Assembly: GCA_938028725.1 (NCBI GenBank)
Contig: CALIMH010000006.1
Location: 186,001 to 250,000 of the forward strand
DNA length: 64,000 nt
Source: an uncultured Anaerolineae bacterium
GTDB taxonomy: Bacteria; Chloroflexota; Anaerolineae; J036; Brachytrichaceae
Reading direction: 5' to 3'
Below, piece by piece: positions 37,713-48,120 of this stretch. Each line of letters opens with the position of its first letter. Position 1 is the stretch's first letter. The notes beneath the pieces were generated by a model. That model saw only the letters and a list, made by a program, of their open reading frames with translations, was not told where the DNA came from and made no database searches. The translations under genes were made by a program, and so were the position numbers.

Positions 37713-38528
37713 ATGACAGACCTGCTCTGGGTTTTGCAACGGTTGGACTGGATCGCGCTGGTGGACATCGCGTTGGTCACGGTCATGTTTTTCGGTGTGC
37801 TGTTGTTAGTGCGCGCAACCCAGGCGGTGACGCTGCTGCGGGGGTTGTTGATCCTGGGGGTGCTCAGTTTGGTGTTGGGCGGCACAGCACAATTGCCTGC
37901 CTTCGGCCTGTTGATGCGCACCACGCTGCCTGCTCTGCTGGTAGCGGTGCCGGTGATCTTCCAGCCTGAGCTGCGCCGCGCGTTGGAGCGGCTGGGGCGG
38001 TTCAACGAAGTGTTGGTTGCGCCTCGCCGCAGCGAGACCGAGAGCATGGTGCGCAAGCTCTGCGACGCTGTGCGTCGCCTCGTCGCTCAGCGCCACGGCG
38101 CGCTCATCGTGCTGGAGAGGGAGACCGGCCTGCAAACACTGATCGAGACCGGCATCGCGCTGGATGCTGTGCTCACCCCTGAGCTGTTGGTCACCTTGTT
38201 TATGCCCGGCACGCCGCTGCATGATGGCGGCGTGATCATTCGGCAAGGGCGCATTGCCGCCGCCGGGTGTGTGTTGCCGCTGACCAACATGCCGATCGAG
38301 GACGTGCGGCTAGGGCTGCGTCATCGCGCGGGCATTGGCGTGACTGAAGGCACCGACGCCATCGCGTTGATCGTGTCGGAGGAGCGTGGCTCGGTGAGCA
38401 TCGCCCATAATGGTAGGCTGATCCGCCGGCTGGAACTGGAACGGCTGGAAAGTGCGCTGATCGAGTTGCTCCACCCAAGCAGCTTGCGCAATAGCTCGCT
38501 GTTCCAGAGCATCTTTCGGCCGCGCTAA
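37713..38528 (+). CDS. cdaA: Diadenylate cyclase CdaA (c-di-AMP synthase)
   Basis: The 271-residue protein makes c-di-AMP from two ATP. Three membrane helices (about 10-95) precede the DAC domain. The catalytic DGG motif is at about 171-173 (LHDGGVII) and the RHR motif at about 200 (GLRHRAGIGVTE). The open frame runs upstream to 37518, but ATG 37713 is the family start. It is followed 26 bp later by dnaE, so co-transcription is likely. The usual partner CdaR (YbbR) is absent, and GlmM is not here either. c-di-AMP controls potassium and wall homeostasis. Confidence 0.92.
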   Translation: MTDLLWVLQRLDWIALVDIALVTVMFFGVLLLVRATQAVTLLRGLLILGVLSLVLGGTAQLPAFGLLMRTTLPALLVAVPVIFQPELRRALERLGRFNEVLVAPRRSETESMVRKLCDAVRRLVAQRHGALIVLERETGLQTLIETGIALDAVLTPELLVTLFMPGTPLHDGGVIIRQGRIAAAGCVLPLTNMPIEDVRLGLRHRAGIGVTEGTDAIALIVSEERGSVSIAHNGRLIRRLELERLESALIELLHPSSLRNSSLFQSIFRPR

Positions 38529-38554
38529 ACAACCTCCAGAGAAAGGCGAAAGCA

Positions 38555-41500
38555 ATGTCGTTCGTCCACTTGCACACCCACAGCGAGTATTCCATGCTTG
38601 ATGGGCTAGGCAAGGTGAAGAGCTTGGCCCAGCGCGCAGTTGAGTTGAACATGCCGGCCCTGGCGCTAACCGACCACGGCGTCATGCACGGCGTGATCGA
38701 ATTCAGCGACGCTTGCTTGGCATTGGGGATCAAGCCGATCATCGGCATGGAGGCCTACCTGACCCGGCGCGGCCGCAGTATGCGCGACCGCGACCCGCAT
38801 TTCGACCGTAACCCACACCACCTCCTGCTGCTGGCGATGAACCAGACCGGCTACAAAAACCTCATGCGCTTGGCCACGCTGGCGCAGCTAGAGGGCTTCT
38901 ACTACAAGCCGCGCATCGATCACCAAGCGCTGGCTGCACACAGCGAAGGTTTGATTTGCACCAGCGGCTGCCCCAGCTCGGAGATCCCCCGCTTGCTCCT
39001 GGAGGGCAAACTGGAAGAGGCGCGAGCAGTCGCACGCTGGTATTTGGACCTGTTCCGCGACCGCTTCTACTTCGAAATTCAAGATCATGGCATTCCCGAG
39101 CATGCCGATCTCAACGCGCACATCATCGAGCTGGCTCAAGAGCTGGGCGTGCCGGTGATCGCTACCAACGACGTGCACTATGTGCGGCGTGAGGACGCCA
39201 TCCCTCACGACTTGATGTTGTGCGTGCAGACCACCTCGCTCTACAAAGACCCAAACCGCATGCGCTTCAACAACGACTCTTACTACCTGCGCAGTGCGGA
39301 GGAGATGCGCGCACTCTTCGACCCTATCTGCGCAGAGGCAATCTCAAATACCCTGGCTGTGGCTGAGCGGTGTGAGGTCAAGCTCAAGGACAAGACATTT
39401 CACCTGCCGCACTTCAAGCAGCCGGCGCGCTTCGCCAACGACGCGGAGTATATGCGCTACTTGTGCGAGATCGGCTTCGAGGCGCGCTACGGCATCCCCG
39501 CGCGTGACGATGGGACGTGGCTGCACGAGCTTCAGCCACCGCTGCCGGAGGACGGCTTCATCACCGCCGCCCATCTAGCGCCCGGTTCGTCACTGCCACC
39601 CGGCCTGGTGTTGATAAAGCGGCCGGACACACCGCTCTCACCTGACGACGACACTCCCATCGCCCTCACCCGCATCAGCCCCCTGGCCCTGCCCAGCGCG
39701 GACCGACACCCTGGCCTCACACCCCGTCGCCTGCGCGAGCGTCTGCGCTTCGAGGTGGACACGATCATCCGCATGGGCTTCAGCACCTATATGCTGATCG
39801 TGTGGGACTTGCTGCGCTACTGCCGACAAGAGGGGATTTGGTGGAACGTGCGCGGCAGCGCCGCCGGCAGCATGGTCAGCTACGTGCTGATGCTGACCAA
39901 CATCGAACCAGTGAGCAACGACCTCTACTTCGAGCGCTTCCTCAATCCTGATCGTGTGACCATGCCGGATATAGACATGGACTTCCCGGATGATCAGCGC
40001 TACAAGCTGGTGGACTACACCATTGACCGCTACGGGGCTGATTGCGTCGCGCAAATCATCACCTTCGGCACCCTTGCAGCGCGCGCTGCGCTGCGCGACG
40101 TGGGCCGCGTGTTGGATGTGCCCTTGAGCGAGGTCAACCGCCTCACCGAGCTAGTGCCAAACATCCCCGGAAAGCCTGTGTCGCTGAAGGAGGCGCTGGA
40201 GCAGGTGCCGCAGCTCAAGCAGCTCTACACCACCGAGCCACACCTGCGCGAGCTATACGACAAGGCCATGCTGGTGGAGGGCACGGTGCGCAACGCTGGA
40301 ACACACGCCGCCGGCGTGGTGATCGCAGACAAACCGCTAATCGAATACGTGCCCCTCCATCGCTTGACTGGCACCCCGCTCACCCCTCGCCTCAACGCCG
40401 TCACCCAATTCGAGATGACCCACCTAGAGTCCATCGGCCTGTTGAAGATGGACTATCTCGGCCTTTCCATGCTCACTATTTTGCGCAAGGCCTGCGATTT
40501 GATCGCTGAGCGTCATGGCAAGCAATACAACTTGAACAACATCCCTATCCACGACCCAGCGATCTACGACATGCTCAGCAAGGGAGATGTGGTGGGGGTC
40601 TTTCAAGTGGAGGGGACCGGGATGCGCAACTTGATGATGCAAATGAAGCCACGCTGCTTCGAGCACATCGTGGCGGCAATTTCGCTCTTCCGCCCCGGTC
40701 CGATGGAAAACATACCCGCCTATATTCGCCGCATGCACGGCGAGGAAGCCGTGGAATACCGCCATCCCGATTTACAACCCGCACTGGAGGAGACCTTCGG
40801 CATTCTCGTCTACCAAGAGCAGATCATGCGTGTGGCGCGCGACTTCGCCGGCTATTCGATGGGCGAGGCAGACACTATCCGCAAGGCGGTGGCGAAGAAA
40901 AACAAAGAAGAGCTTGATAAGCACCGCACCAAGTTCTGCACAGGCGCCGTCAAGAAGGGTTATCCCTCTGAAGTCGCTGAGAGCATTTGGGGGGACATCG
41001 AGTTCTTCGCCCGCTACGGGTTTAACAAGTCCCATGCTGCTTCCTACGCCGTGCTCACCTGTCAGAGCGCCTGGCTGAAGCATTACTATCCAGTGGAATA
41101 CTTCTGTGCGTTGCTCACTGTGGAGAGCGGCAATCTGGAGAAGATCACCATCATCATCGCTGACGCCAAACAGCACGGCATCCGCATTCTCCCGCCTGAT
41201 GTGAATCGTTCAGAGGAAGGGTTTGTCATCGAGTCAACTCCCCACGAGGCGCCGGCTATCCGCTTCGGCTTAATGGCGATCAAGAACGTCGGCAGCGGCC
41301 CGGTCCAGGCGATCCTGGACGAGCGGCGCGCGCGTGGTCCGTTCCGTTCGCTTGATGACTTCGCTCGACGGGTGGACATGAGCGTGTGCAATCGTCGCGT
41401 GATCGAAGCGCTGATCAAGGCTGGCGCGCTCGATGTATTCGGCGACCGCGCTCAACTCCTTGCTGTGGCTGAACAGATCGCCTCGGTTGGCGTCCGCGAG

Positions 41501-42535
41501 CGCCGTGCTGCCCAGCTCGGACAAGCACTCCTCTTCGGGGAGCTCGAAGATGCCGAGCTGATTGGGCTGCCAAAGCAATACACCCCTTTGTCGCACAAGG
41601 AGCGCCTCCACTGGGAAAAGGAACTGCTTGGTACATACGTCAGTGAGCATCCGCTGCAGCGCGTCTTGGATGCGCTCGCGCCTCACGTCACGCACACCAG
41701 CGGCAACCTCACCCCGGCCGATCATCAGCAAAAGGTGCGCATGGCGGGCGTGATCACTAACGTTCGCCCTCACGTCGCCAAAAGTGGCAAGCCGATGGCT
41801 TTTGTCGAGATGGAGGACCTGTACGGGCGGATCGAGTTGACAGTCTTCCCAAGCGCGTGGGAGCAGCACAAGGACAAGCTGGTCAAAGACCAAGTCGTGC
41901 TGGTGGATGGCAAACTGGAGCTGATCGAGGGGCGCGTGCCACGTCTGGTTGTGGACCGCGTCGCTACCAGTGTGGAGTCTTTGAGGCCATGGGAATCGCC
42001 AGCCCCTCCTGATCCCCGCAGCTCGCCATACGTCGTGGATTTAGCGGCAGCCAATGACCCTGACCTCGACGATGGTGTCACTCCCCTTGCGGACGACCGA
42101 CCTCTGTCGCCCGAGGGCCTTTCCCTGGTGGACGGCCCAACGGACATGCCGGCGGCTGTTACCTCACCAACAACAGCAGCAGGCGCTCACACAGGCCAAG
42201 AAACACTTGCCGCTGCCGTCGGTGCACGCGAATCTGTTGCACAAGAGCCTGAGCCGGTGTGCCGAGCCAAGGGCCAAACCGAAGCACGAAGCGCTGCGCC
42301 CTCGGAACAAACGCTGCGCGTGGTGCTGCGTCGCGGCGCTCAGCCCCAAGCGGATGTGGAGAAGCTGGAGGCGATCATCCGCGTCGTTGAGAAATACCCC
42401 GGTGATAAGCGGCTTGTGGTGATGTTGCGCGGGAAAACACAGTGGGAGCTGGACTTCCCCAACCACTTTGTGCGGGATTGCCCTCAACTGCGCGAGGAAC
42501 TACGCCACGTGTTGGGTCCAAGCTGTGTTGAGTGA
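38555..42535 (+). CDS. dnaE: DNA polymerase III alpha subunit (DnaE)
   Basis: This is the main replicative polymerase. The 1326-residue protein starts with the PHP domain FVHLHTHSEYSMLDGLG; metal-binding residues appear retained, so proofreading by PHP is possible. Catalytic aspartates are in MPDIDMDFPDDQR (about 470-480) and LKMDYLGLSML. HhH and OB-fold (RMAGVITNVRPHVAKSGKPM, about 1062) follow. It is about 130-160 residues longer than usual, because of a Pro-rich insertion near 328-388 and a low-complexity linker (about 1150-1250) before a final 75-residue domain. The ribosome site AAAGGCG precedes the ATG. Confidence 0.95.
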   Translation: MSFVHLHTHSEYSMLDGLGKVKSLAQRAVELNMPALALTDHGVMHGVIEFSDACLALGIKPIIGMEAYLTRRGRSMRDRDPHFDRNPHHLLLLAMNQTGYKNLMRLATLAQLEGFYYKPRIDHQALAAHSEGLICTSGCPSSEIPRLLLEGKLEEARAVARWYLDLFRDRFYFEIQDHGIPEHADLNAHIIELAQELGVPVIATNDVHYVRREDAIPHDLMLCVQTTSLYKDPNRMRFNNDSYYLRSAEEMRALFDPICAEAISNTLAVAERCEVKLKDKTFHLPHFKQPARFANDAEYMRYLCEIGFEARYGIPARDDGTWLHELQPPLPEDGFITAAHLAPGSSLPPGLVLIKRPDTPLSPDDDTPIALTRISPLALPSADRHPGLTPRRLRERLRFEVDTIIRMGFSTYMLIVWDLLRYCRQEGIWWNVRGSAAGSMVSYVLMLTNIEPVSNDLYFERFLNPDRVTMPDIDMDFPDDQRYKLVDYTIDRYGADCVAQIITFGTLAARAALRDVGRVLDVPLSEVNRLTELVPNIPGKPVSLKEALEQVPQLKQLYTTEPHLRELYDKAMLVEGTVRNAGTHAAGVVIADKPLIEYVPLHRLTGTPLTPRLNAVTQFEMTHLESIGLLKMDYLGLSMLTILRKACDLIAERHGKQYNLNNIPIHDPAIYDMLSKGDVVGVFQVEGTGMRNLMMQMKPRCFEHIVAAISLFRPGPMENIPAYIRRMHGEEAVEYRHPDLQPALEETFGILVYQEQIMRVARDFAGYSMGEADTIRKAVAKKNKEELDKHRTKFCTGAVKKGYPSEVAESIWGDIEFFARYGFNKSHAASYAVLTCQSAWLKHYYPVEYFCALLTVESGNLEKITIIIADAKQHGIRILPPDVNRSEEGFVIESTPHEAPAIRFGLMAIKNVGSGPVQAILDERRARGPFRSLDDFARRVDMSVCNRRVIEALIKAGALDVFGDRAQLLAVAEQIASVGVRERRAAQLGQALLFGELEDAELIGLPKQYTPLSHKERLHWEKELLGTYVSEHPLQRVLDALAPHVTHTSGNLTPADHQQKVRMAGVITNVRPHVAKSGKPMAFVEMEDLYGRIELTVFPSAWEQHKDKLVKDQVVLVDGKLELIEGRVPRLVVDRVATSVESLRPWESPAPPDPRSSPYVVDLAAANDPDLDDGVTPLADDRPLSPEGLSLVDGPTDMPAAVTSPTTAAGAHTGQETLAAAVGARESVAQEPEPVCRAKGQTEARSAAPSEQTLRVVLRRGAQPQADVEKLEAIIRVVEKYPGDKRLVVMLRGKTQWELDFPNHFVRDCPQLREELRHVLGPSCVE

Positions 42536-42548
42536 GCCCAGCGATCAG

Positions 42549-42788
42549 CTACGGCGTGCGCTGCTGTTCGCCTCCCTTTGGCTCTTCGGTGTCCGACTCC
42601 CAGCCGATGATCCATACACACAACCCCGCCAACCCGATCGTGGCAAGAATGAGGAACAACCACTGGTTCCACAGCAAGCCAACATCGCGGGCAGCGATAA
42701 TCAGAATGATCACCATCCCCGTCGCCAGCGCGGCCCATGCTGTCAGGCGAGGATGCCTTTCTGCGAAAGCTTGTAGTCGGCGCAACAT
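42549..42788 (-). CDS. Small membrane protein, 79 aa
   Basis: Two membrane helices (about 15-34 and 40-60) and a polar C-terminal tail (ESDTEEPKGGEQQRTP). The preferred start is ATG 42788; a TTG at 42797 is also open. A TACAAT ends 8 nt before the ATG. Function unknown. It sits between dnaE (convergent, 13 bp) and the quinone reductase. Confidence 0.6.
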   Translation of the reverse strand: MLRRLQAFAERHPRLTAWAALATGMVIILIIAARDVGLLWNQWLFLILATIGLAGLCVWIIGWESDTEEPKGGEQQRTP

Positions 42789-42796
42789 TATGCTCA

Positions 42797-42802
42797 ATTG
42801 TA
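42797..42802 (-). promoter_or_regulatory. -10-like TACAAT close to the small membrane gene
   Basis: The minus-strand TACAAT ends 8 nt before ATG 42788, which supports that ATG over the TTG lying inside the box. Confidence 0.4.
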
Positions 42803-42823
42803 GCGATCTGCCAGGGCTTCCGC

Positions 42824-43792
42824 TTAGGGCAGCAGCAGCACTTTGCCCTTTGTCAAGCGCCCCTCGATGTAGCGATGCGCCTCGGCGGCCTGCTCCAACG
42901 GGAAGGTTCGGTCAATGCGTAGGCGCACCGCCCCCTCGCGCAGCCACCTGAATACTTCCTCGGAACGCCAGAGCAGCTCCCCACGGGTGAGCATGTAGTG
43001 GGCGAGGGTTGGTCGGGTGAGGAACAGCGAGCCCTTCTGGCTGAGCAGCTGCGGATCAAAATCGCCGACCGGCCCGCTGGATTGGCCGAATAGCACCATG
43101 AAGCCACGCGGGCGCAGGCAGCTCAGCCCCTTCAGGAAAGTGTCTCGGCCGACGGAGTCATAAACCACATCCACGCCGCGCCCCTCCGTCAAGCGGCGAA
43201 CCTCTGCCTCGAAGTCTTGCTGGGTGTAGATGATGACCTCATCAGCGCCGGCTTCACGCGCGAGAGCTGCTTTTGCTTCGCTCGACACTGTGGCGATCAC
43301 GCGCGCGCCGCACATCCGCGCCACTTGGACAAGCAACTGGCCGGTGCCGCCAGCAGCAGCATGGATCAGTGCGGTGTCTCCCTTTCTTAAGGTGAAAGCG
43401 CTGCGCGCCAGGTAGTGAGCGGTCATGCCTTGTAGGAGGATGGCCGCTGCTTGTTCCAGTGTGACGTCTTCTGGCACATGCACCAGTCGCTCTGCGGGCA
43501 CGAGGGCGTATTCGGCATACGCTCCCACCGTCATTGCCCAAGCCACGCGGTTGCCGGTGCGGAAAAGTTCCACCCCCGGCCCGATGGCTTCGATCACGCC
43601 GGCTCCTTCCATCCCGGGTGTGAAGGGCAGAGGCATGGCATACCAGCCGCGGCGTTGATACACGTCAATGAAGTTCAGGCCTGCTGCTGCCACGCGCACA
43701 AGCACCTCGCCCGGCCCAGGCTTGGGTGTGGGCAGCTCTTCAAGTTGCAACACGTCGGGCTCACCAGAACGGTGCACGCGAATTGCTTTCAT
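42824..43792 (-). CDS. NADPH:quinone reductase-like zinc-less alcohol dehydrogenase family
   Basis: The 322-residue MDR-family protein has the N-terminal GroES-like domain ([31 protein letters not shown]) and the Rossmann segment [31 protein letters not shown] with an AxxGGxG nucleotide site. [10 protein letters not shown] and the KGKVLLLP C-terminus are typical of QOR (crotonase-like quinone oxidoreductases). It reduces quinones with NADPH in known relatives. No zinc-ligand set is visible. The ATG overlaps the stop of the upstream helicase (43789-43792). Confidence 0.85.
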   Translation of the reverse strand: MKAIRVHRSGEPDVLQLEELPTPKPGPGEVLVRVAAAGLNFIDVYQRRGWYAMPLPFTPGMEGAGVIEAIGPGVELFRTGNRVAWAMTVGAYAEYALVPAERLVHVPEDVTLEQAAAILLQGMTAHYLARSAFTLRKGDTALIHAAAGGTGQLLVQVARMCGARVIATVSSEAKAALAREAGADEVIIYTQQDFEAEVRRLTEGRGVDVVYDSVGRDTFLKGLSCLRPRGFMVLFGQSSGPVGDFDPQLLSQKGSLFLTRPTLAHYMLTRGELLWRSEEVFRWLREGAVRLRIDRTFPLEQAAEAHRYIEGRLTKGKVLLLP

Positions 43793-46401
43793 GGTGCCGG
43801 TTCTCTCGACTCTGATAGGATGGCGTTAATGATACGCAGCACGTCGTGTTTGGCGTTGCGCGCTTGGGAGGTGTCCGCCTCCGGTGGGCCGATGCACAGA
43901 GGGCATCCCCGCTCGCATGGGCAAGCGTGCAGGCGCTCCTGCGCCGCGTTCAGCAGCTCGACGTGGTGCTGAACCAGGGCTTCGGCCAAGCCCACACCAC
44001 CTGGTGTGAGCTCGTAGAGCACCACTGCCGGCAGCCCAAGCCCTGGCAGGGAAATCTCGAACATGGCAGCTAGGTCGGCGGGGTCGCACATCACGAACAG
44101 CGGTGCTAGCCCATGCAACAAGTAGCACAGCCCGCTCAGCGCTAGGTTGACTGGCTCGGCAGTCTCAATGCGAGCATGACAGCTCGGGCACACGGTGATC
44201 AGGTTGCTCAGGTCGTTGGCGAGCAGGTAGGCCTCGTTTTCTCCTGGCCGGTAGCCAAATTCGCGGAAAGGGCGCACATGATGCACGTGGTGTTGTCGCC
44301 CTGGCGGCTCCGGCTTGCCGCAGAGCACACAGCGGTAGCCGTCGCGTTGGCGCGCTGCCTCGCGCTGCTTCACCCAGTTCGGGCCGTAGTCATTCGGCAG
44401 CCCAATCACGCCCTCCTGGTCCAGTTGACGCGCCAGTGCAGGCGAGAGCGCGAACCAGTATGCCATGGTGCGTAGCGTCTGCTCCGGCAAGCTCAGCTCG
44501 CCCCAGGTGATGAGTTGGCGGGTGTGCAGACTGAGCAGCTTGTAGCGCACCACCTGTGTGGTGACCTCCACCATTTGGGCGGCGGGCCCAAGCCCTTTGG
44601 GCAGATCCAGAAACGCCACCTGGGTGACGGTGGAGGGGCGCGTGTAATGCGCCAGGTCTGGTGCACTTCGTGCTATGGCGCGGCCTGCCGCAAGGTCCAG
44701 ATGGAGGATCGTCCACGCTTGTGCTTGATGCAGATACACCGCGCCAGGGTGAACGCGCTGACAAGCCAAGTTGCGCTCCACTTCGCCGATCACATTGCCG
44801 TCCTCATCCTCGATGCGCACTGTGCCATCTGCACTGCGGAGCATCACATGCCCGGCCGGAAAGTCTGCGCCCACCCACACGTAGGTGGCCGGCCTAGTCG
44901 GCGGCGTGGCCTGCAGCAACGGCAGCACAGTGGGGCTGTTCGTGTGCAGTGCGCCCTCCTGGGCGAGCGCATCAAGCATGGTATCCACGTTAGCGCTGCC
45001 CAGCAACTCGCCGCGCCGGAATGGCAGCTCGAATGCAGCGCAGGCGACATGCGAAGCCAAGATGCTAGGATTGTTGGGCGCGATGCGAGCGTGCTCGGAA
45101 GGCTGCGCAAATAGAAAGTCGGGATGTGTGGCAACATACTGATCGAGCGGCTGGAGGGCAGGGATGAAGATGACCACGGAGGGGGTGCCGCGTCGCCCGA
45201 CGCGCCCTGCCTGCTGCCAAAAACTGGCGATGCTGCCAGGGTAACCCAGCATCACGCAAGCATCCAGCGCCCCAATGTCAATGCCAAGCTCCAGCGCGTT
45301 CGTTGCGATCACGGCGCGCAGCACACCGCTGCGCAGTTGGTGCTCAATCGCTCGGCGCTCTTCAGGCAGGTATCCACCCCGATACGCAGCAACAGCTGAT
45401 GCTTCGCCGAGAAGCTGGCGGGTGCGGATAAGCAGCAGCTCAGCAGCGTTGCGCGTGGGGGCGAAAGCGATGGTCTGTAGCTTGTCTTGCACAAGGCGCG
45501 CGATGAGGGAAGCGGCCGTTGATTCGGGATCAGCGAGTAGGTGGGTGCTGCCATCGGCAGGGTCAACCACCACGTTCGGCGCCAGCAACAAGATGTGGCG
45601 CTCGCCGTGTGCACTGCCGTCCTCACTGATGTGGGAGAGGGGCCGGCCATCTGTAGGATGGCCGGCGTCTATCAGTTGCGCTGCGTGTTCCAGTGGGTTG
45701 GCGATAGTGGCGGAAGTGAGGATGAACTGTGGGTCAGCGCCGTAGAAGGCGCAGAGCCGTCGAAGGCGTCGGATCACGTTGGCAATATGGCTGCCGAACA
45801 CGCCACGATAGGCGTGCATCTCGTCCAGCACGACATAGCGCAATCGGCGCAAGAACGCTGCCCAGCGCGTGTGGTAAGGCAAGATGCCGACGTGCAGCAT
45901 GTCCGGGTTGGTGAGCACCACGCGCGCGTTGCGGCGAATATCGCTTCGCCCCGCCTGCGCAGTGTCGCCGTCGTAGGTGGCCACTGCTGATTCGGCGATC
46001 GGTGGTGCGCCGACCTGGGGGAGCAGCGCCAGCCAGCGCCGGAAGCTGTGGTGTTGGTCGTGGGTCAAAGCCTTGGTGGGAAACACGCAAAGCGCGCAGC
46101 CGGGTGGGTCTGCTATCAACGATTCCAGCACGGGCAGTTGGAAGCACAGCGATTTACCCCCCGCCGGGCCGGCTGTGACCACCACGTGTGCCCCTTCGGC
46201 GAGCGCGCGCAGCGCTTGCGCTTGATGGAGATAAAGCTGAGCAATGCCTTGTGCTTCCAGCGCTGCTCTCAACGATGGGCTGAGCTGGTTCGGCAGAGGT
46301 ATCGTGCGCGGCGAGGTTGGCGGCATGATGCGCTGCACCGCCAAGTGATAACCGGCGATACAGCTGAAGTCGGCTTGTCGCACCCACTCCGGTAGGAGCA
46401 T
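43789..46401 (-). CDS. DEAD-box helicase with HNH domain and C-terminal DUF1998 (MrfA/YprA-like)
   Basis: The 870-residue protein has helicase motif I AGPAGGKS near residue 55, DExH box LDEMHAY, motif III LTSATI and motif [12 protein letters not shown]. This is the YprA/MrfA SF2 layout, implicated in DNA repair. At about residues 686-746 (44160-44346) an HNH domain is inserted: [19 protein letters not shown] and [10 protein letters not shown], with four cysteines and catalytic-type histidines. DUF1998 follows with its four-Cys cluster [10 protein letters not shown] (827-836). The frame upstream of 46401 is spurious; ATG 46401 follows a TACAAT box by 8 nt. Confidence 0.85.
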   Translation of the reverse strand: MLLPEWVRQADFSCIAGYHLAVQRIMPPTSPRTIPLPNQLSPSLRAALEAQGIAQLYLHQAQALRALAEGAHVVVTAGPAGGKSLCFQLPVLESLIADPPGCALCVFPTKALTHDQHHSFRRWLALLPQVGAPPIAESAVATYDGDTAQAGRSDIRRNARVVLTNPDMLHVGILPYHTRWAAFLRRLRYVVLDEMHAYRGVFGSHIANVIRRLRRLCAFYGADPQFILTSATIANPLEHAAQLIDAGHPTDGRPLSHISEDGSAHGERHILLLAPNVVVDPADGSTHLLADPESTAASLIARLVQDKLQTIAFAPTRNAAELLLIRTRQLLGEASAVAAYRGGYLPEERRAIEHQLRSGVLRAVIATNALELGIDIGALDACVMLGYPGSIASFWQQAGRVGRRGTPSVVIFIPALQPLDQYVATHPDFLFAQPSEHARIAPNNPSILASHVACAAFELPFRRGELLGSANVDTMLDALAQEGALHTNSPTVLPLLQATPPTRPATYVWVGADFPAGHVMLRSADGTVRIEDEDGNVIGEVERNLACQRVHPGAVYLHQAQAWTILHLDLAAGRAIARSAPDLAHYTRPSTVTQVAFLDLPKGLGPAAQMVEVTTQVVRYKLLSLHTRQLITWGELSLPEQTLRTMAYWFALSPALARQLDQEGVIGLPNDYGPNWVKQREAARQRDGYRCVLCGKPEPPGRQHHVHHVRPFREFGYRPGENEAYLLANDLSNLITVCPSCHARIETAEPVNLALSGLCYLLHGLAPLFVMCDPADLAAMFEISLPGLGLPAVVLYELTPGGVGLAEALVQHHVELLNAAQERLHACPCERGCPLCIGPPEADTSQARNAKHDVLRIINAILSESREPAP

Positions 46402-46409
46402 GGACGACG

Positions 46410-46415
46410 ATTGTA
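46410..46415 (-). promoter_or_regulatory. -10-like TACAAT close to the helicase start
   Basis: The minus-strand TACAAT ends 8 nt before ATG 46401 without a Shine-Dalgarno, indicating a leaderless-type start and a promoter for the helicase-quinone reductase pair. Confidence 0.45.
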
Positions 46416-46442
46416 TGCTGCCGCGCCTGAAAGCCCACCGGC

Positions 46443-47099
46443 TTAGTCCATCCGAGGTGTGGGCCAGTCTGGGTTCGGCCACTCCAGCAACACGGCCCAG
46501 CCATCCGTGGGGGGATCGTTGAGGTAGCGTTCCAGCAAGCCGCGCACCATGAAGCCGTTGCGCAGTTGGGTGGTTAATGTGCTGTCGTGGATGTGGCCTT
46601 CGACGACCCGTCGCACGTATTCTTGTGCCGTCATCTGATGCTTGTATTGTGCGAAGCCGGGGATCATGCCGCCGATCACTTGGCCGCGCAGGCCCAGCCG
46701 TCGGCAAAGTCGTTTGCGGGCGTCGTACAGCCGTCTCGCGATGCCCCGCCCGCGAAAGTTAGGATGCACGCACAAATCCACGCCGTAGTAGTAGTTGCCG
46801 AGTGGGTTGTGGTGGCTGAGCCAGCCGCCGGCAATCACCTCGATAAAGCGATGGCCTTGAAAGAAGGCGGGATCAATGCGCTCGTACCATGCCAAGAAGC
46901 CGGCCGTCGAGCCGACCACGCGGCCAGTGGCGGCCTCCACAGCGACAAATTGGCCCTCTGGGAAGAGGCGAATGTGGTTGGCATATTGCGCTGCAGTGAA
47001 CTGCTCCTCCACAGCGAGGGTGGGATAGCAGAGCGGTTGGAGGGCAGCGCACTGCTCCACGTGCTCGGACTGGGTGTTCAGAATCAGGATTTCGCTCAT
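46443..47099 (-). CDS. GNAT family N-acetyltransferase
   Basis: The 218-residue protein has the acetyl-CoA loop VHPNFRGRGIARRLYDARKRLCRRLG (about 112-138), the GNAT motif A. EGQFVAVEAATGRVVGSTAGF is the preceding strand. The N-terminal part holds YPTLAVEEQFTAAQYANHIRLFPEGQ. Substrate unknown. The DPPTDGWAVLLEWPNPDWP tail is unusual and could be a small accessory element. It is upstream of the helicase by 41 bp and downstream of miaA; whether it belongs to either unit is unclear. Confidence 0.8.
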   Translation of the reverse strand: MSEILILNTQSEHVEQCAALQPLCYPTLAVEEQFTAAQYANHIRLFPEGQFVAVEAATGRVVGSTAGFLAWYERIDPAFFQGHRFIEVIAGGWLSHHNPLGNYYYGVDLCVHPNFRGRGIARRLYDARKRLCRRLGLRGQVIGGMIPGFAQYKHQMTAQEYVRRVVEGHIHDSTLTTQLRNGFMVRGLLERYLNDPPTDGWAVLLEWPNPDWPTPRMD

Positions 47100-47205
47100 G
47101 TGATTTTACCGCTGCCGCTCACAAGATGAGGGACGCAAGCGCCAGGGTCAGTATAGACGCGGGCGCGCAGCAGGGAATGCCGGCTTATAGCTTGGGGCGA
47201 GGCGG

Positions 47206-48120
47206 TTATCCCTGGAGCGTCGGCACAATCTGCGCGCCAAAAAGCTGGGCGTCACGGCGAAACCACACGTCCTGCATACGGATGAAGCGCCGGGTGGCTT
47301 GTCGAATGCGGGCCACCGCCTCCTCCAGTGAAATTTGCCCTGTCACTGCTTGTGCCAACTCGCGGTAACCCAGCGCCGACATAGCGGGCAGCGTGAGGGC
47401 TGCGTCGCCAGCGATGCCACGGTCAGCGAATTCGTCGAGCAGGCGGGCTACCTCGTCCAGCCATCCTTGTGCCAGCATGTGGTCAATGCGAGCATCGGCG
47501 CGCGCGTAGAGCGCTTCGCGCGAAGGGCAGATATAGAACATGCGCACCGGTAATGCTGGCGGCGCGGCTTGCTGCAGGTCGCTCCATCGCTGGCCGGTGA
47601 GTTCGATCACCTCCAAGGCGCGAATGACGCGCCGCAGATTGCGCGGGTCAATGCGCTCGGCGGCAGTGGGGTCGCGGCTGCGCAACACTTCGAAGAGGGC
47701 TGTCGTGCCGTGCGAGGCAGCAAATGCTTGCCAGCGCTGTCGCAGCTCGGGATTGGGCGGCACAGGCGGCACTTGCCAGTTGCGCAAGAGGGCGCGCACG
47801 TATTGGCCGGTGCCGCCTACCAAGATGGGGACACGGCCGTGCCGGATGATCTCATCAATTGCTGCGCGGGCGAGCGCCACGTACTCCCCCAGAGAGAACG
47901 ATTCGTGCGGTTCGCGCAGGTCGAGCAGATGATGGGGCACGCGCGTGCGCTCAGCGGGTGTGGGCTTGTTGGTGCCGATGTCCATGCGCCGATAAATGTG
48001 GCGCGAATCCGCCGAGATGATCTCACCGCCGCATTGCTCAGCAAGCTGCAGGGCGAAGGCACTTTTTCCCGCCGCCGTCGGGCCAGCCACTACCACCAGC
48101 TCTGGCGTGCGGGCAGTCAT
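47206..48120 (-). CDS. miaA: tRNA dimethylallyltransferase (MiaA)
   Basis: It adds dimethylallyl to A37 of tRNAs reading UNN codons. The P-loop VVAGPTAAGKSAFALQLA is at residues 10-27, SADSRHIYRRMDIGTNKPT at about 36-54, and HHLLDLREPHESFSLGEY follows. LVGGTGQYVRALL and the RRVIRALEVIELTGQ block are all intact. The length of 304 residues is normal. Its ATG overlaps the mreC stop by 4 bp. The dimethylallyl donor links to the decarboxylase of the isoprenoid route at 51119-52282. Confidence 0.95.
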   Translation of the reverse strand: MTARTPELVVVAGPTAAGKSAFALQLAEQCGGEIISADSRHIYRRMDIGTNKPTPAERTRVPHHLLDLREPHESFSLGEYVALARAAIDEIIRHGRVPILVGGTGQYVRALLRNWQVPPVPPNPELRQRWQAFAASHGTTALFEVLRSRDPTAAERIDPRNLRRVIRALEVIELTGQRWSDLQQAAPPALPVRMFYICPSREALYARADARIDHMLAQGWLDEVARLLDEFADRGIAGDAALTLPAMSALGYRELAQAVTGQISLEEAVARIRQATRRFIRMQDVWFRRDAQLFGAQIVPTLQG

